DNA from: Diplonema papillatum
Lineage: Eukaryota > Euglenozoa > Diplonemea > Diplonemida > Diplonemidae
Length of the DNA: 64,000 nucleotides
Direction of reading: 5' to 3'
Assembly: GCA_030068145.1 (NCBI GenBank)
Contig: JAPJBO010000134.1
Span: forward strand, 1 to 64,000
Each line of letters begins with the position of its first letter. The stretch's first letter is position 1. Positions 24,923 through 35,013 of this stretch are shown piece by piece. The position numbers and the translations under genes are program-made. The notes beneath the pieces were generated by a model. It worked only from the letters and a program-made list of their open reading frames with translations. It was not told the DNA's origin and did not search any database.

Positions 24923-26329
24923 ACATACTTAAATTCAGAAGAAATGACAGAATTTCCGCTTCACCACCCTGAAATGCAGATATACAGATGAAATGTCGTT
25001 AGAAACAATGAACCGGTGTCTGAAGTGCGGTCATTTGTCCACCAGACAGGTGAAGGGCAAGACCTGGAGTAAACGGGATAGGAGGGATGGACGTACACTC
25101 GGGTTCGTACGGCGAACCCGCGACACCTCGCACACCTCCGCAGCCGATTGCGACCGACGACGACACGCCTTTGTCAGCTCATCGAGCTGCCAACGCCGCC
25201 ACTCCCGACGCAATCAAGTGATCCCTCAGACACTGTGCAAACACGAGTGCCCAGCACACACACCCAGTCACTCCTGATAGATTCAGAAACCAAGGAGCAT
25301 TGCCAGGAGGGCAGGAACGTGGTCAGGAGTGCAGAATCGCGGTCAGGAGCTGTGTTCAGGAGCACTGAAGAAAGGCCAACCACTCAAGAAAATAGCAGGT
25401 TCGTTGGTGTGCGGTACGGGCTGGCGCTCTTGGCATTGTCTTCTTGCTTCTTGGCCGGCAGGGATAATCCTTATCTTGAAGGGTTTCCAAACTTGAAGAT
25501 TTAGTTTGGAAACCCTTCTTTGGGCTGAGCAAAAGGGGAGGCTAAGCATTCGCTGATTGGGCGCTCACAGAGTGGGGTGGATGAGCAGAGTACCGGTGGA
25601 TGTAGTGCACAAGCCGGTGAGTCATAGTACTAGTCACATGAAGTGGTGAAAAGTGGTTTAAAAAAATCGCCTAATTCGTGAAGTGGTTAGGCTGATGTAT
25701 GCCTCGTGTCCTCTCCTCTGTCGTATGGGCAGGGTGAGGATAAGGTTTCCCCGGTCTTTTTCAAAGCCAAAAACGCACGTCTTGCATTAGACGGTTTGTC
25801 TCTCATATAATATTATGTTTGATTTTAAAGGGGGGGGGCGAATAGTTGTACTTATTCGACACCTGTATGCCAAACAGATTTTTTTTATTTGACCCCCCCC
25901 CCAATTATTTGCCAGACAGAGACAACAGTATGCGACGGACAGCAGTCAGGTAGCACCCAAAAATTTCCCTCCCATGTTTCCAGCAGATTTGCGTCATTTC
26001 GCAAAACGCGATACTGCGCACAGGCGCGGCATCCACAACTCGATCACCCTCCGCGGAGAGTCGCGATTGGTCCCTTGGATTGGCATTGTGCTAGGCCTTC
26101 AACAGCATCCCCAGCTCCGCAGAAGTTCGAGCCACGAAGTGGACCCGGCGACGAAGTAGTTGGGTCCTGTTTTCTCGTGAAACAGCACCCAGCGACCTGA
26201 GGGCCGTTTCGTCTGTGTCAGGGAAGTCCAGTGTCAAGGCCATTTTCACCTGCCAAAGGCCGTTGCAGGTGCTTTGTCCGTTCCCAATCTGCGCCAACAC
26301 CTGTTTGATGACTACTACTACGCATGCGG
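24923..26329. other. No supported gene
   Basis: The interval has only short frames. CAGGAGTGCAGAATCGCGGT-like short repeats near 25320-25360 and C/G runs near 25830 and 25890 are the only structure I notice. Confidence 0.45.
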
Positions 26330-26760
26330 TACGAGGACGTGCGCAGTGCTGCAAGCGAGGGCACCACGGAGCACGGCCAGCGGTGAAGCGAGGGCCTGTC
26401 GGCCAACAGGGGGTGCCGGAGTCAAAGCCGCGGCCACAGGGCCCACAACCAACGGATCGGGCGCGTGTCGGAGCAAGCGGGTCGACCGCGGGACCACCGA
26501 CGAACGGTTAACGTGCGTTGGGGACGGACGGTGCCTGCCCGCGAACGCGCGGACGCGACGACGTGCAAGCAGGTGGAAGCGCACGCAAGAAGCCGAGGCC
26601 GCAGCAGCCGTCAAAGGTGGCGAAAGCAAGGATAGAAGAAGAAATCGAGATCCCGGCCGCGGGGACAACCCGCGAGGGAGAAAAGGAAGTGCGCTGAATC
26701 ATCTGGTGATTCCTCGAGCTCGTCAAACTGCACAGCGGACGTGAAGCGCACCGGAGACAA
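26330..26760 (+). repeat. R3 copy 1: GC-rich dispersed repeat
   Basis: About 430 bp match the reverse complement of 51240-51700. Shared parts include GAATCATCTGGTGATTCCTC and an Arg/Ala-rich potential coding stretch. In both copies a plus-sense frame (relative to this copy) shows KAAATG/EAAATG and RTRRR-rich segments, so it may derive from a coding repeat, perhaps a retroelement gag or linker. This is a guess. Confidence 0.6.
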
Positions 26761-26899
26761 ACAGTACGCGGGGCAAGAAGCGACCGAAGCATGGCACAAC
26801 GCGTGCAAAGAGGTAGCGGCTTGTGCAGTCTCACAGATTGTTGCTGCATATCAAGTTCAAACTACTGCTGCAACTACGTTCCGTTTCACCTTGCCCTGA
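26706..26899 (+). pseudogene. Possible 3' end of an unknown coding sequence
   Basis: One frame reads SGDSSSSSNCTADVKRTGDK, then QYAGQEATEAWHNACKEVAA, CAVSQIVAAYQVQTTAATTF and RFTLP before a stop. It looks protein-like (balanced, helical) but starts within the R3 repeat and has no ATG in frame nearby. It may be a final exon or a retroelement remnant. Confidence 0.3.
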
Positions 26900-27214
26900 A
26901 GTGCAGATGCCGTGCTGCTGAGTGACAGTCCGGACCGGAAATAACCCGGACCGGAAAAGTCTGGAATGCTGGAGCGTTCCATGTTTCTTCCGGATTAAAA
27001 TATTGCCGGCCCGGACTTACAGCAGTCCAGAATGTATTTCTATTTAGGGTAAGTACAAAGGGCGCGGGGCGACGTCACTGACCTAGACACACGGGCAAGA
27101 CGGCGGAAGCTGGCCCGCTAGTTCTTCTCGTAGCTAGCCATCGTGATATCCTTCACGATATCTTCACGCGGCAAGTACTTCGGACCCAAGCGGTACTGCG
27201 CAGATTGTAAATCG

Positions 27215-27560
27215 TATTGATGTTCGAGGACAAAGAAACATCAGGATCGTTTGATGTTTCTTTATGGCCGGGTGCGGTCCGTGCTGTGTTTTCAGAGTGT
27301 AAGTTCATATTTTATGTCTTCAGGTCGTGGCTATTCGCGTCGCTCATTCACCAGCCTTGTCGTCTGGTATCTCACACACTCCGCCGAACGTGCGATCGAG
27401 GACTTTGTCCATCTCTTTGGCTGTCAAGACGGCACCCCCGCCATACCGGGACCATACCCCCCATGCGCCGCCCTTGACGATGGCCTGGCTGATGAACCGG
27501 CATGTTTCCTTCGGTTGCACCAAATCCTTTTTCTTATTTGACCCCCCCAATTATTCGCCG
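27215..27560 (-). pseudogene. R1 copy 2: terminal exon-like frame plus 3' flank
   Basis: On the minus strand the frame reads QPKETCRFISQAIVKGGAWG, VWSRYGGGAVLTAKEMDKVL and DRTFGGVCEIPDDKAGE, then a stop at 27344-27346. It looks like a real C-terminus, but no upstream exon or recognisable domain is found. The last part and about 130 bp of 3' flank are repeated at 15713-15912. It may be a host gene fragment spread by duplication, or the end of an unknown transposon gene. Confidence 0.35.
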
Positions 27561-28164
27561 ACGAAGTTGGGCCAAAAAGACTTTTTTATTTGCCCAAATC
27601 AAATAGTTGTCAGGTACAATCATTCACCCCCCCTATATCATCGAGTCTCCTCCGAAGAAGTGTCTATAGAAAAGAAAAGCAAAAGTGGAGGGTGGGACTG
27701 TTTGTTACTCGCCACAGCCAAGACTCTCTGAGTACTTGTTGCTTGAGTTGCACAACAAAAAGCCAGGTGCAAGCGCATGAAACGTGCGACCACGAGGGGG
27801 GCAGTTAGGGATCAGTGTGGCAGCGTCGAAAGAAGGTGGTTCAAGCGGATGCTCCCGGCTTTTTCTTGACTGTTTATGAGGAGGACCTCTGCAGTATTTT
27901 GACAGGGCCTTCGAAGACCATTCGCTTGCTTTGTTTTGCGGTTGAGTAGGGGCAGCAGTCAGTTGTGAGATCGACGGGTGAGCAGCGGCACCTGCCCTAG
28001 CGAGCTCACGATCAGCCTGCATCTGGTGCAGCTGTTGTATGGAATTGCCTATGTCAAATTGTTTTCCGTGCGGTTCTCACTAAGAACCCTTCTGGAAGTC
28101 CTAAACGTTTCACCCGAATACGCACCAAGTTTACTCCCGGGAATTCGATCAAGCATCTTCTGCT
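27561..28164. other. No supported gene
   Basis: Nothing beyond short frames. TTATTTGACCCCCCC-AATTATT at 27536-27557 is also found at 25886-25912. Confidence 0.4.
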
Positions 28165-28407
28165 TTGTCCTCTGTGAGGGTTCGGAAACCTGGTGCAGCC
28201 CCAACGGTCGGATTCCGGAGCCTTTCTTACTACTGCTCGCCGTGTCGGAACGAAGACTACGAAGACTTCAACAGTGCCCCACAGAACTCGAACAAGATGA
28301 GGGAGACTTCGGCTGAAAGCAGCACTGATGAATCGGAAGGTACAACGGAATCGGAGGAGTCCGAGGAGGTTACCTCACCAAAGAAACGTGCAAGACAGTG
28401 GGTCCGG
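28165..28407 (+). CDS. Putative acidic, NLS-bearing exon of unknown gene
   Basis: The frame reads SLSYYCSPCRNEDYEDFNSA, then ETSAESSTDESEGTTESEES and EEVTSPKKRARQWVR, just before a good donor site (GTCCG|GTGAGTG). The Ser/Glu-rich stretch followed by PKKRAR suggests a nuclear protein. A polypyrimidine tract with TTTAG lies at 28540-28560, but the best-looking downstream frame (KKWEILRYGDSMHALEGC, 28567-28620) does not agree in phase with this donor. The start codon is uncertain and the real exon may begin upstream. Confidence 0.3.
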
Positions 28408-28560
28408 TGAGTGTTTTGTACAAGTTCCAGTTTGCTCGTCCTGGGCATATGGATCATTGCTTCAGTTATTTTGACCGCCGTTTGCTTCTTTGGAAAGCGC
28501 TGTGCCTGATCCTTCTGCTTAAGTCATTCTAGCACTGTCCTCTTCCGTTTTCTTCTTTAG

Positions 28561-28671
28561 AATAAGAAATGGGAAATTCTCAGATATGGCGACTCGATGC
28601 ATGCGCTCGAAGGGTGCATTCTCGGGTTCAAAGAACGGCGGCAATGGAAAGATGGAGCCCGAAATAGCTAA
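28561..28671 (+). CDS. Putative downstream exon, unknown protein
   Basis: After CTTCTTTAG the frame NKKWEILRYGDSMHALEGCI followed by LGFKERRQWKDGARNS-stop looks coding. I cannot name it. It may be linked to the acidic exon at 28165, but the phase problem leaves this open. Confidence 0.25.
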   Translation, partial: NKKWEILRYGDSMHALEGCILGFKERRQWKDGARNS

Positions 28672-28779
28672 TTCATATGCCAGCAACTCTTTCCTACCAG
28701 GCGGCCCATCCACCTCAAAATGGTCGCGTTGGTGGCGCTGTGCAAACTCGACGTCGATTCTAGATTTCTGCAGTTGACC

Positions 28780-29122
28780 GTTGCACTTTCCTGGAGTAAC
28801 TGCTTATTCTCGTTTTCCCAAAATTCTATACAACAGAGAGAATTCTTTTTTACATGCTGTGGAAAATACTATTGAACCCCCAACTTTCCTATCCCTGTTC
28901 GCAATGTCTAGTGTTGATCGTCCCCAGGAGAATGTGCTTGCCTGATTGGGTCTACTCTGGTATGGACGTATTGTTGTCGTCACTTGTTGTTTCGAAGACC
29001 GGCAAATGGCATGAAAGCGCTTCCATACTCGTTACTACTATTTTCAGGTTGGCTGTTTTTTCATAAGTCAAGGCACTGAGAAGAAAGTGCCCCGTCCCGT
29101 TTTAGGTGCCTGATGTGTTCGG
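28780..29122. other. No supported feature
   Basis: Ordinary sequence with short frames only. Confidence 0.4.
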
Positions 29123-29142
29123 TTTTTTGGAGTGAAAGTTCG
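29123..29142 (+). repeat. Dispersed motif M
   Basis: It reads TTTTTTGGAGTGAAAGTTCG and is followed by a further T-run. Confidence 0.55.
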
Positions 29143-29228
29143 TTTTTATGTGCAAGAGAATTTGTGGAATCGTGCAACCGTTGTTTCAGAAATGTCCAGC
29201 ACAACTGAGCCAATTCACCTACCCCCTG

Positions 29229-29338
29229 ATCGAGTGTAATCGAGCGTAATCGAGTGTAATCGAGTGTAATCGAGTGTAATCGAGCGTAATAGAGTGTAGT
29301 AGAGTGTAGTAGAGCGTTGTAGAGTGTGATCGAGATTG
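29229..29338. repeat. 10-bp minisatellite (GTAATCGAGT)n
   Basis: About 11 units, drifting to GTAGTAGAGT on the right. The left flank GAGCCAATTCACCT recurs in inverted form beside the related array at 31314. Confidence 0.9.
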
Positions 29339-29648
29339 ACACTAGTATTTTGGGTTCGACCACTGGTGGACCCCTGACTGGCCCATGGGCGACCATGTTG
29401 ACCACTGTCTGGCCCAAGACGTGCCAAGCATAAGCATACGAGGGACGGAAACCGCAGGCAAGTGGGCGATGTGCATATGAGACCGGAAGCTCTCGAGATG
29501 AAGATGTTCTAAATCATGGCAGCAAGCACGGGGACTGCAGGCGGGTTGGTGGCGAAAAGGGACAGAAAGATCTTCGAGCGACTGTGAGCAGCCTAGCAAG
29601 ACGGGATGATGAATGATGAAGAAGCGCTAAGTGATCGCAAAGGTCCTT

Positions 29649-29692
29649 GTCTGGCGACCGACCTTCCTTGAAAGGAAGGTCGGTAGCCAGAC
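29649..29692. repeat. Near-perfect hairpin
   Basis: GTCTGGC-ACCGACCTTCCTT pairs with AAGGAAGGTCGGT-GCCAGAC across a loop of about 2-4 nt; one position in the stem differs. No gene end is certain nearby, although an open frame on the minus strand reads into it. Confidence 0.85.
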
Positions 29693-29699
29693 ATTTTTG

Positions 29700-30090
29700 T
29701 CAGCAAGGTGCAGGCGATGCACGGGCTCCATGATGACCTCGTCAACGGCCCCACAGGCGTACACTCACTAGCCGTCGTGAAGAGGCCTCTGTCTGTAACC
29801 ATCTTTTTCATCCTTGGGAGCAGTGCATCGCCAGGGAGATCGAACCCCAAGGCAAGGAGCGACTCTTGCAGCTTCTGAAAGTAATCCAGCACGTACTGGA
29901 GATACTTGGTTGTCGTTGCTGGATCCTTCTGCCACACAAGTGCTGCAAACACAAGCCGCATCCTCCATCTCTGCTCCATCGTGTCCAGGTACGAGAACGT
30001 CAGGCAGAGGATATCTTTGCTCCCCGGAAGCTCTCCTGCATCCCCGGCAATGACGAAGTCACCACCCCCAAGCCGGAGCAGAAACTCCAT
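29700..30090 (-). CDS. Unknown protein, probable partial coding region
   Basis: The frame begins MEFLLRLGGGDFVIAGDAGE and continues LPGSKDILCLTFSYLDTMEQ, RWRMRLVFAALVWQKDPATT and TKYLQYVLDYFQKLQESLLA. The composition is protein-like with regular hydrophobic spacing, so it may be a genuine exon or a transposase piece. The frame stays open past 29700 into the hairpin and beyond, where it no longer looks coding. I do not recognise the family. Confidence 0.35.
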
Positions 30091-30247
30091 GTCACCGAGG
30101 ACAAGGTGCCTACCGAGCGCTCGGCGAACACCCTATCGCCTGGAACTGGCCCGCACGGAATGCCTAAAGGCTCAAGTACTAACTGCGCTAAATTTAATAT
30201 ATGCGAGCTATTGTGGTACTCATTTGCATGCAAATGACTCCCCACTG

Positions 30248-30263
30248 ACGCAACAAGAAGACG
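30248..30263. repeat. Left target-site duplication of LINE copy F
   Basis: ACGCAACAAGAAGACG recurs exactly at 31019-31034. Confidence 0.6.
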
Positions 30264-31018
30264 CCGATGCTCTATCGAATCACGCGATGGATGAGGTTCA
30301 GAGACGAGCGACAGCCGAGTATCGGGACTCGGCGACCGCGAAATCGTACGCGATGAAGAGCGCGATGCGACGGCTGACGAGTATCGTGCAGACGCCGATT
30401 CACCCGGCGCTTGAGATGCAAGTCAACGTCCTGACGTCTCTCGGAGGCGGGAACATGGCCGGACTCAACAAGAGACCACAAATAGCAAACCAGCAGGCGT
30501 TTGAAGCTGTGATGCGCGCCTACGAAGCCGCCGCACGAGAGCAGACGGCGAAGTAGGCCGGCGACAAGGTGCGAGCCGTACCGCAGGCTGGGCTCCGCAA
30601 AGCTGCAACACTGAATGGCAGTTTTCGACCGCAGACGCATTACCCGTCGGGATGGGAGCGCAAGCAGGCTCGATGGAATCACGAAGTCAAGCAGGAGAGA
30701 CGAACTGCGCAGACTGAGCGCAAGACGTGCACCAAGGGCAGACCAGGACGTTGGGACCGTGCGAAGTCGAAGAAGGAGTCCAAAAGCGAAGCAACAACAC
30801 CAACGCGGAAACGCAACTCGAAGGCAGCCAAGCGGGCCTCCAGTGAAGTAACGAAGCTCATCCGAGTGTCCGATGAAACCCCTTGTCAATACCACCCAAC
30901 GACTGCGACGCGCGTGCGAAATGTCGGACGCTAGCGTCTGTCAAGAGCATGCGTGACTCAGCCGTGTTTTAAAGGTGAGATGAGAGGCACCGGCTCACTC
31001 TGTCAAAGGACTATACTA
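30264..31018 (+). mobile_element. LINE copy F, 5'-truncated, related to copies A-D
   Basis: It starts inside the RNase H closing motif (DADALSNHAMDEVQRR) and continues with a region matching copy A (NVLTSLGGGNMAGLNKRPQI; compare ALGGGVMQGVSCRAVL). Then come YPSGWERKQARWNHEVKQER, matching YPAGWTQGKPDWKGR of copy C, and a basic tail. A frame change falls near 30556-30570. It is flanked by an exact 16-bp repeat, as expected for target-primed insertion. It does not end in (AC)n, unlike copies B to E. Confidence 0.75.
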
Positions 31019-31034
31019 ACGCAACAAGAAGACG
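31019..31034. repeat. Right target-site duplication of LINE copy F
   Basis: An exact match to 30248-30263. Confidence 0.6.
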
Positions 31035-31286
31035 AGCTAATGCGAGATAGTGGTACCCGAGCCCGTACGCACTCGACAACCTGCTTCCGTGAGTCAGCCC
31101 GAGCTTCCTGGTCTCCAGCTACACTGCCTGTCGCGGTCATTTTTTCAGACTAATATTCTTGTTTTTATTCCAATTTCAATATCCTGTCATCAGCACCTTT
31201 TTAGCCCCGGAAGAAGGTGCGTTAGTGGGCCCGTTGAACCGGCCTATCAAGATTGGCTGAGTGTCACGCCTTTAATCAATTACTGC

Positions 31287-31425
31287 AGTACCCCCCCAAT
31301 TCACCCAAATGTTGATCGAGTGTAATCGAGCGTAATCGAGCGTAATCGAGTGTAATCGAGTGTAATCGACGCGTAATCGAGCTAAAGTCACTTTCAGGGG
31401 GGCTAGGTGAATTGGCTCAACAACT
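31287..31425. repeat. 10-bp minisatellite with inverted flanks
   Basis: Seven (GTAATCGAGT)-type units (about 31314-31383) sit between CCCCCCAATTCACC and GGTGAATTGG. The same outer tag lies beside the array at 29229. Confidence 0.8.
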
Positions 31426-31594
31426 GTACTGGACTGGCCTAGTTTTTAAAAGGTGGGGTGAAGGTTCGTGTTAAGTGCCAGACGGGACTAGACTTCGACT
31501 TCGTTTATTTCTCACTTTTCAGCACAACCTTTGTTCTGTGGTGTTTGGTGTTCGCCGATGGGCGTCTTTTTTAGGCTGGGGGCACCGATGCGGA

Positions 31595-31687
31595 TTTTTA
31601 GAGTTAAAGTTCGCTTGAAATTCCGGGGTTTTAGGGTCTCCGTGTGACCGTTCATGAATGGGTTCTCTTAGAGCAAGAAAGGGCTAT
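31595..31687 (+). repeat. R4 copy 1, beginning with dispersed motif M
   Basis: These 93 bp are identical or nearly so to 45947-46039. They begin TTTTTAGAGTTAAAGTTCGC and end CAAGAAAGGGCTAT. No coding is evident. Confidence 0.9.
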
Positions 31688-32117
31688 TTTTGCGAGATAG
31701 TTGACCTCGTTACTCTACCTGTCTTCCTCACAGTGTCCATGTTGGATTGGTAAAGTGATCCGTGTTTGTCATGCTAATAAAGGGGAGCAAGAAAGTTCTT
31801 CGCGTCGTTTGGCGATAGCCGCGTATGTCATTGCGAATCGAACTTGGCGTGAAGTTCATCGAGCTGTTGTAGATTGGCGGTATCGACACTCAATCTTTGT
31901 GCACGCAACGTCAGTTTCTTTTTTTCTTTTTGGTTCGACCCTCGACAGTATCTGCTTCTGTTGGCCTCTTGATTGTTGGTTGGAAGTTTGATTCGGTCCA
32001 CCTCTTGTACATCTCACGTTTTCTATCTTGTGAACCTTTCAGAATAGTACGTTTTCAGAGTACTCTGAGGGTTGGACTGTTTTTCGCTTATTTTGTGCGG
32101 TTTTTTTTTTTTTTTTA
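31688..32117. other. No supported gene
   Basis: Sequence ending in a T-run of about 17 at 32101-32116 that abuts element X1. Confidence 0.4.
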
Positions 32118-33662
32118 GGGAACATGTCAGTTAGACTTTGGCGGACGCTTGCCGGCATAGCGGAGAACCCCCCCTCCCCCACCTTTATATTTTTTGACGG
32201 ACAGATGACTGCTGGCAACCCATGGCTTTGTCCTGTAGGCTACTGTGGCCGACGCCCCTCGCCCCCCTTTTCATCCCGGTGGCGGACATATGGCGGCATG
32301 GCAAACCATAAAAAATAGGGTGAAGTGCCTTGTATGGACACCTGATTTTGGAAAAGTACCCTTGTCAGGTGTGGTGGAACCTGCTCCAAAAATTGGGTCC
32401 AATATTCGGGTCCAAGTCTTGGGTCCGAGTTTTGGAATTTTGGTTCATCACAGGTTCCCTGCCACCAATTGCTGCAGCGTTTGTCGTTCTCGTCCACCGA
32501 TTATAGATCTCAGATTTGAACACGCAAACCTCGACAGGTTTGCTTCCTGTTTCCACTGCGGTTAGCCACATACGATGTCGTGAGACAAAGTTTTTTCGGC
32601 TAGTTGCGAGGAACCACTTGCAGGAGTTGCTCAAAGCATGAACGCCGAGGACGCTCAACAAAGCCTAGTAGGGCTCGCATCAGATATATAACCTTGTGGC
32701 ATATTGACAAGCGTGGCAGGATTTCCCGCGTTAGCAGAGTGCAGCATCATCTCCATCCTCAAGATCGGACAAAAGCACTCACACAACAAGCAACCAGTAG
32801 CACATTTTCACAGTCATCCCGCTTTTCCCTGACCCCTGATCCCATTCTTTACCTGTCACCGTCTCACGGAGTGTTGATTGGTTCAAAGTTCGAAGAGCAA
32901 CAGGCATACGGAACCGATGAAATTGGAATTGCTTTGCAGTACTGTTAATCTGCGACAAGGTCTGTGTAGTGAAATTACGTTTCTGCGCACTTCCTTCAAA
33001 TCTGTTTTGTTCATATAACGGGAGTGTGAGGATAGTACGCTGCCATGGATCTGTTTTGCTCTTGATAAATTGCATTTGTTAGACACAAAAATGGCAAAAG
33101 TCTGAAGAGGCAAAAATTCTGCTTTTTTAAAAAAATGTGAAACCTTGGTCAAAAGGTTTTCCTTCATATCTCAAAGGGATTGTCTGGTCTTTACGAAAGT
33201 ACACCGTCCATACAAGGGCCTTTTCAAAAGTATGTCGTCCATACAAGGGACTTTTCTAAAGCTTGTCGTCCATAGAAGGGACTTTTTCGAAAGTACGGCA
33301 TCCATATAACGGTAGGTTCTCCGTTCTCCATACAAGGTATTCTTGAACATCTGCCGTCCCGAACTTTGGAATAAACCTTTGTATGAGCTCCCTAGTTTCT
33401 GAAAGGGCCTTTGTATGGACAGCAGAGTTTTGCAAAATACCCTTGTATGGACACCAGGTTTGCAAAGTACCCTTGTATGGACAGAAGATTCTGAATAAGT
33501 ACCCTTTTATGGACACACACATTCTCAGAAGGGACCTTGTACGGACAGACTTTTTTGGTCCCGTATATGGCTCCGGATAAGTAACTTTGTCCTAAATAAG
33601 GCCCGAGACCCCCCCCTCCCCATGCCGGACACTGTCCGCCAAAGTCTAACTAGCGCGTTCCC
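32118..33662. mobile_element. X1: TIR DNA element, long form
   Basis: Terminal inverted repeats of about 40 bp (GGGAACATGTCAGTTAGACT and, at the other end, AGTCTAACTAGCGCGTTCCC) bound 1,545 bp. The first 200 bp match X2. The right half holds two opposed minisatellite arrays. No transposase frame is found. Left flank TTTTTTA and right flank TTCAAGAGTTAAAGTTCGC suggest it landed inside a copy of motif M. Confidence 0.75.
33192..33560. repeat. Opposed minisatellite arrays inside X1
   Basis: About four to five units of CGTCCATACAAGGGACTTTT on the left face about six units of its reverse complement (ACCCTTGTATGGACA) on the right, with unit spacing of about 30-36 bp. Such an array could fold back. 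A lone unit lies at 32326-32370. Confidence 0.85.
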
Positions 33663-33666
33663 TTCA

Positions 33667-33681
33667 AGAGTTAAAGTTCGC
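33667..33681 (+). repeat. Dispersed motif M, interrupted by X1
   Basis: AGAGTTAAAGTTCGC followed by TTTTTG, directly right of X1. The T-run expected in front of it lies left of X1. Confidence 0.5.
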
Positions 33682-34880
33682 TTTTTGTGTTGGGTGCTTG
33701 CGCTTGATACATAGAGGGCCTCCAAAACACTGCATTGCAACGGTGGTGACAGAAACGTACACTTTTTCGTGTTGCAAGCCTTTTGCAACTAGATGGGATA
33801 ATTTCTGCATGTAGTGCAAAAAGGACATATCCGCGCAGACGAGGTTTCACGTGGTTGGTGCGCCCTCTGCGTTCTCGCCATGGCAGTACAGGTGGTCTTC
33901 GGTAAGCCTGTAAAGGCTTACCGATGGGTTCTAGACGGTTCTAAATATGACCGACAACAATAATCAGTGTCAGATTTGTCGTAAGCCCCGTTCAAGGAAC
34001 AGTGTTCTGGCAGGTTTCCGCCAATGTAGCAACAAGCGGTGCGTGAGAATAATGATACCGCGCACGACAAAAAAAGGGAAGGTGTTTGACCGTACGGGAT
34101 CACATGAATAATTGGCAAGTTGTTTGTTTGTAGGTTTTGTAGTTTTCTTTGGAAGAACTTTTTGGTGGGCAGGCCAGTTCGGTTGTTGCCTGCCTCGAAT
34201 GTCGTTGGGAAACCCTTCTACCCCTTGCGGACGGAGGGAGGCCTAGATCGGGTCGAGTAAATGAGAAAGTTTGAGTTTGGACAAACAGGAATCCCTACAC
34301 GCTCTGGGAAAGTTATTCTGTCAAGTCTATTAACCACTTCCGGACGAACTACCACTAGTGGTAGTTAATTCAAGAAAGTGCGGTGTCAAGTTCACGGGTG
34401 AGAGGCCAAAGAATGGTCGAAAGTGGTCGCTGTTTGCTTCATTGGAAAGATCTGACACTAATCGTTAATCCAATAATTAACCCTCCCCCCTGCTGTCCTT
34501 AAGTGGTTAACAGCACAAAACAATAACCATTCCCGCGGCGCGGGTTTATGAATAACGCCTCAGGATTGTACGAATATTTTCAGAGCTTCTTTGGATTTGA
34601 AATGATCGGTTTTTTTGTTTTTAAACTTTCCAAAAAAACATTCCTTCGGCTGGACCTTCGGCTGCAAATATCTTCCTATACTTGATAACGAGAGTTTGAA
34701 GTCGGCTAATTCCGTGCAAAGCCCCGCAGGGAACAAGATTTACCAAATAGGAACTTGGTATTTTCTTCTAGCCTGCCTGACATGAAGGGGGCAGACGCAA
34801 GAACCGGCTCTTAAAGCTCGAGCAGTCTATTATTATTAATTTGAAATTTCAGGGATTGGCTTCTATATCCACATTTGGAC
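33682..34880. other. No supported gene
   Basis: A small hairpin TAAGCCTGTAAAGGCTTA at 33903-33920 and AT-rich stretches are all I see. Confidence 0.45.
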
Positions 34881-34887
34881 TGTCAGT

Positions 34888-35008
34888 CCAAATTTAGAAA
34901 GGCCCAAAATGGCCAAAATCTGGAAAAATCGGCAAAACCGGCCCAGAATGACCAAAATCTGGAAAAATCGGCAAAAACGGCCCGAAATGGCCAAAATCTG
35001 GAAAAATT
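34888..35008. repeat. Tandem repeat of about 42 bp, GGCCAAAATCTGGAAAAATC type
   Basis: About 2.5 units. Loosely similar simple motifs occur at 42940-43070 and 58140-58200. Confidence 0.75.
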
Positions 35009-35013
35009 GAAAT

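Noticed and set aside
25826-25917. Element bounded by GGGGGGCGAATAGTTG and CAATTATTTGCC
   Set aside because: The ends do not pair well and only a short box is shared with 27536; too little to define an element.
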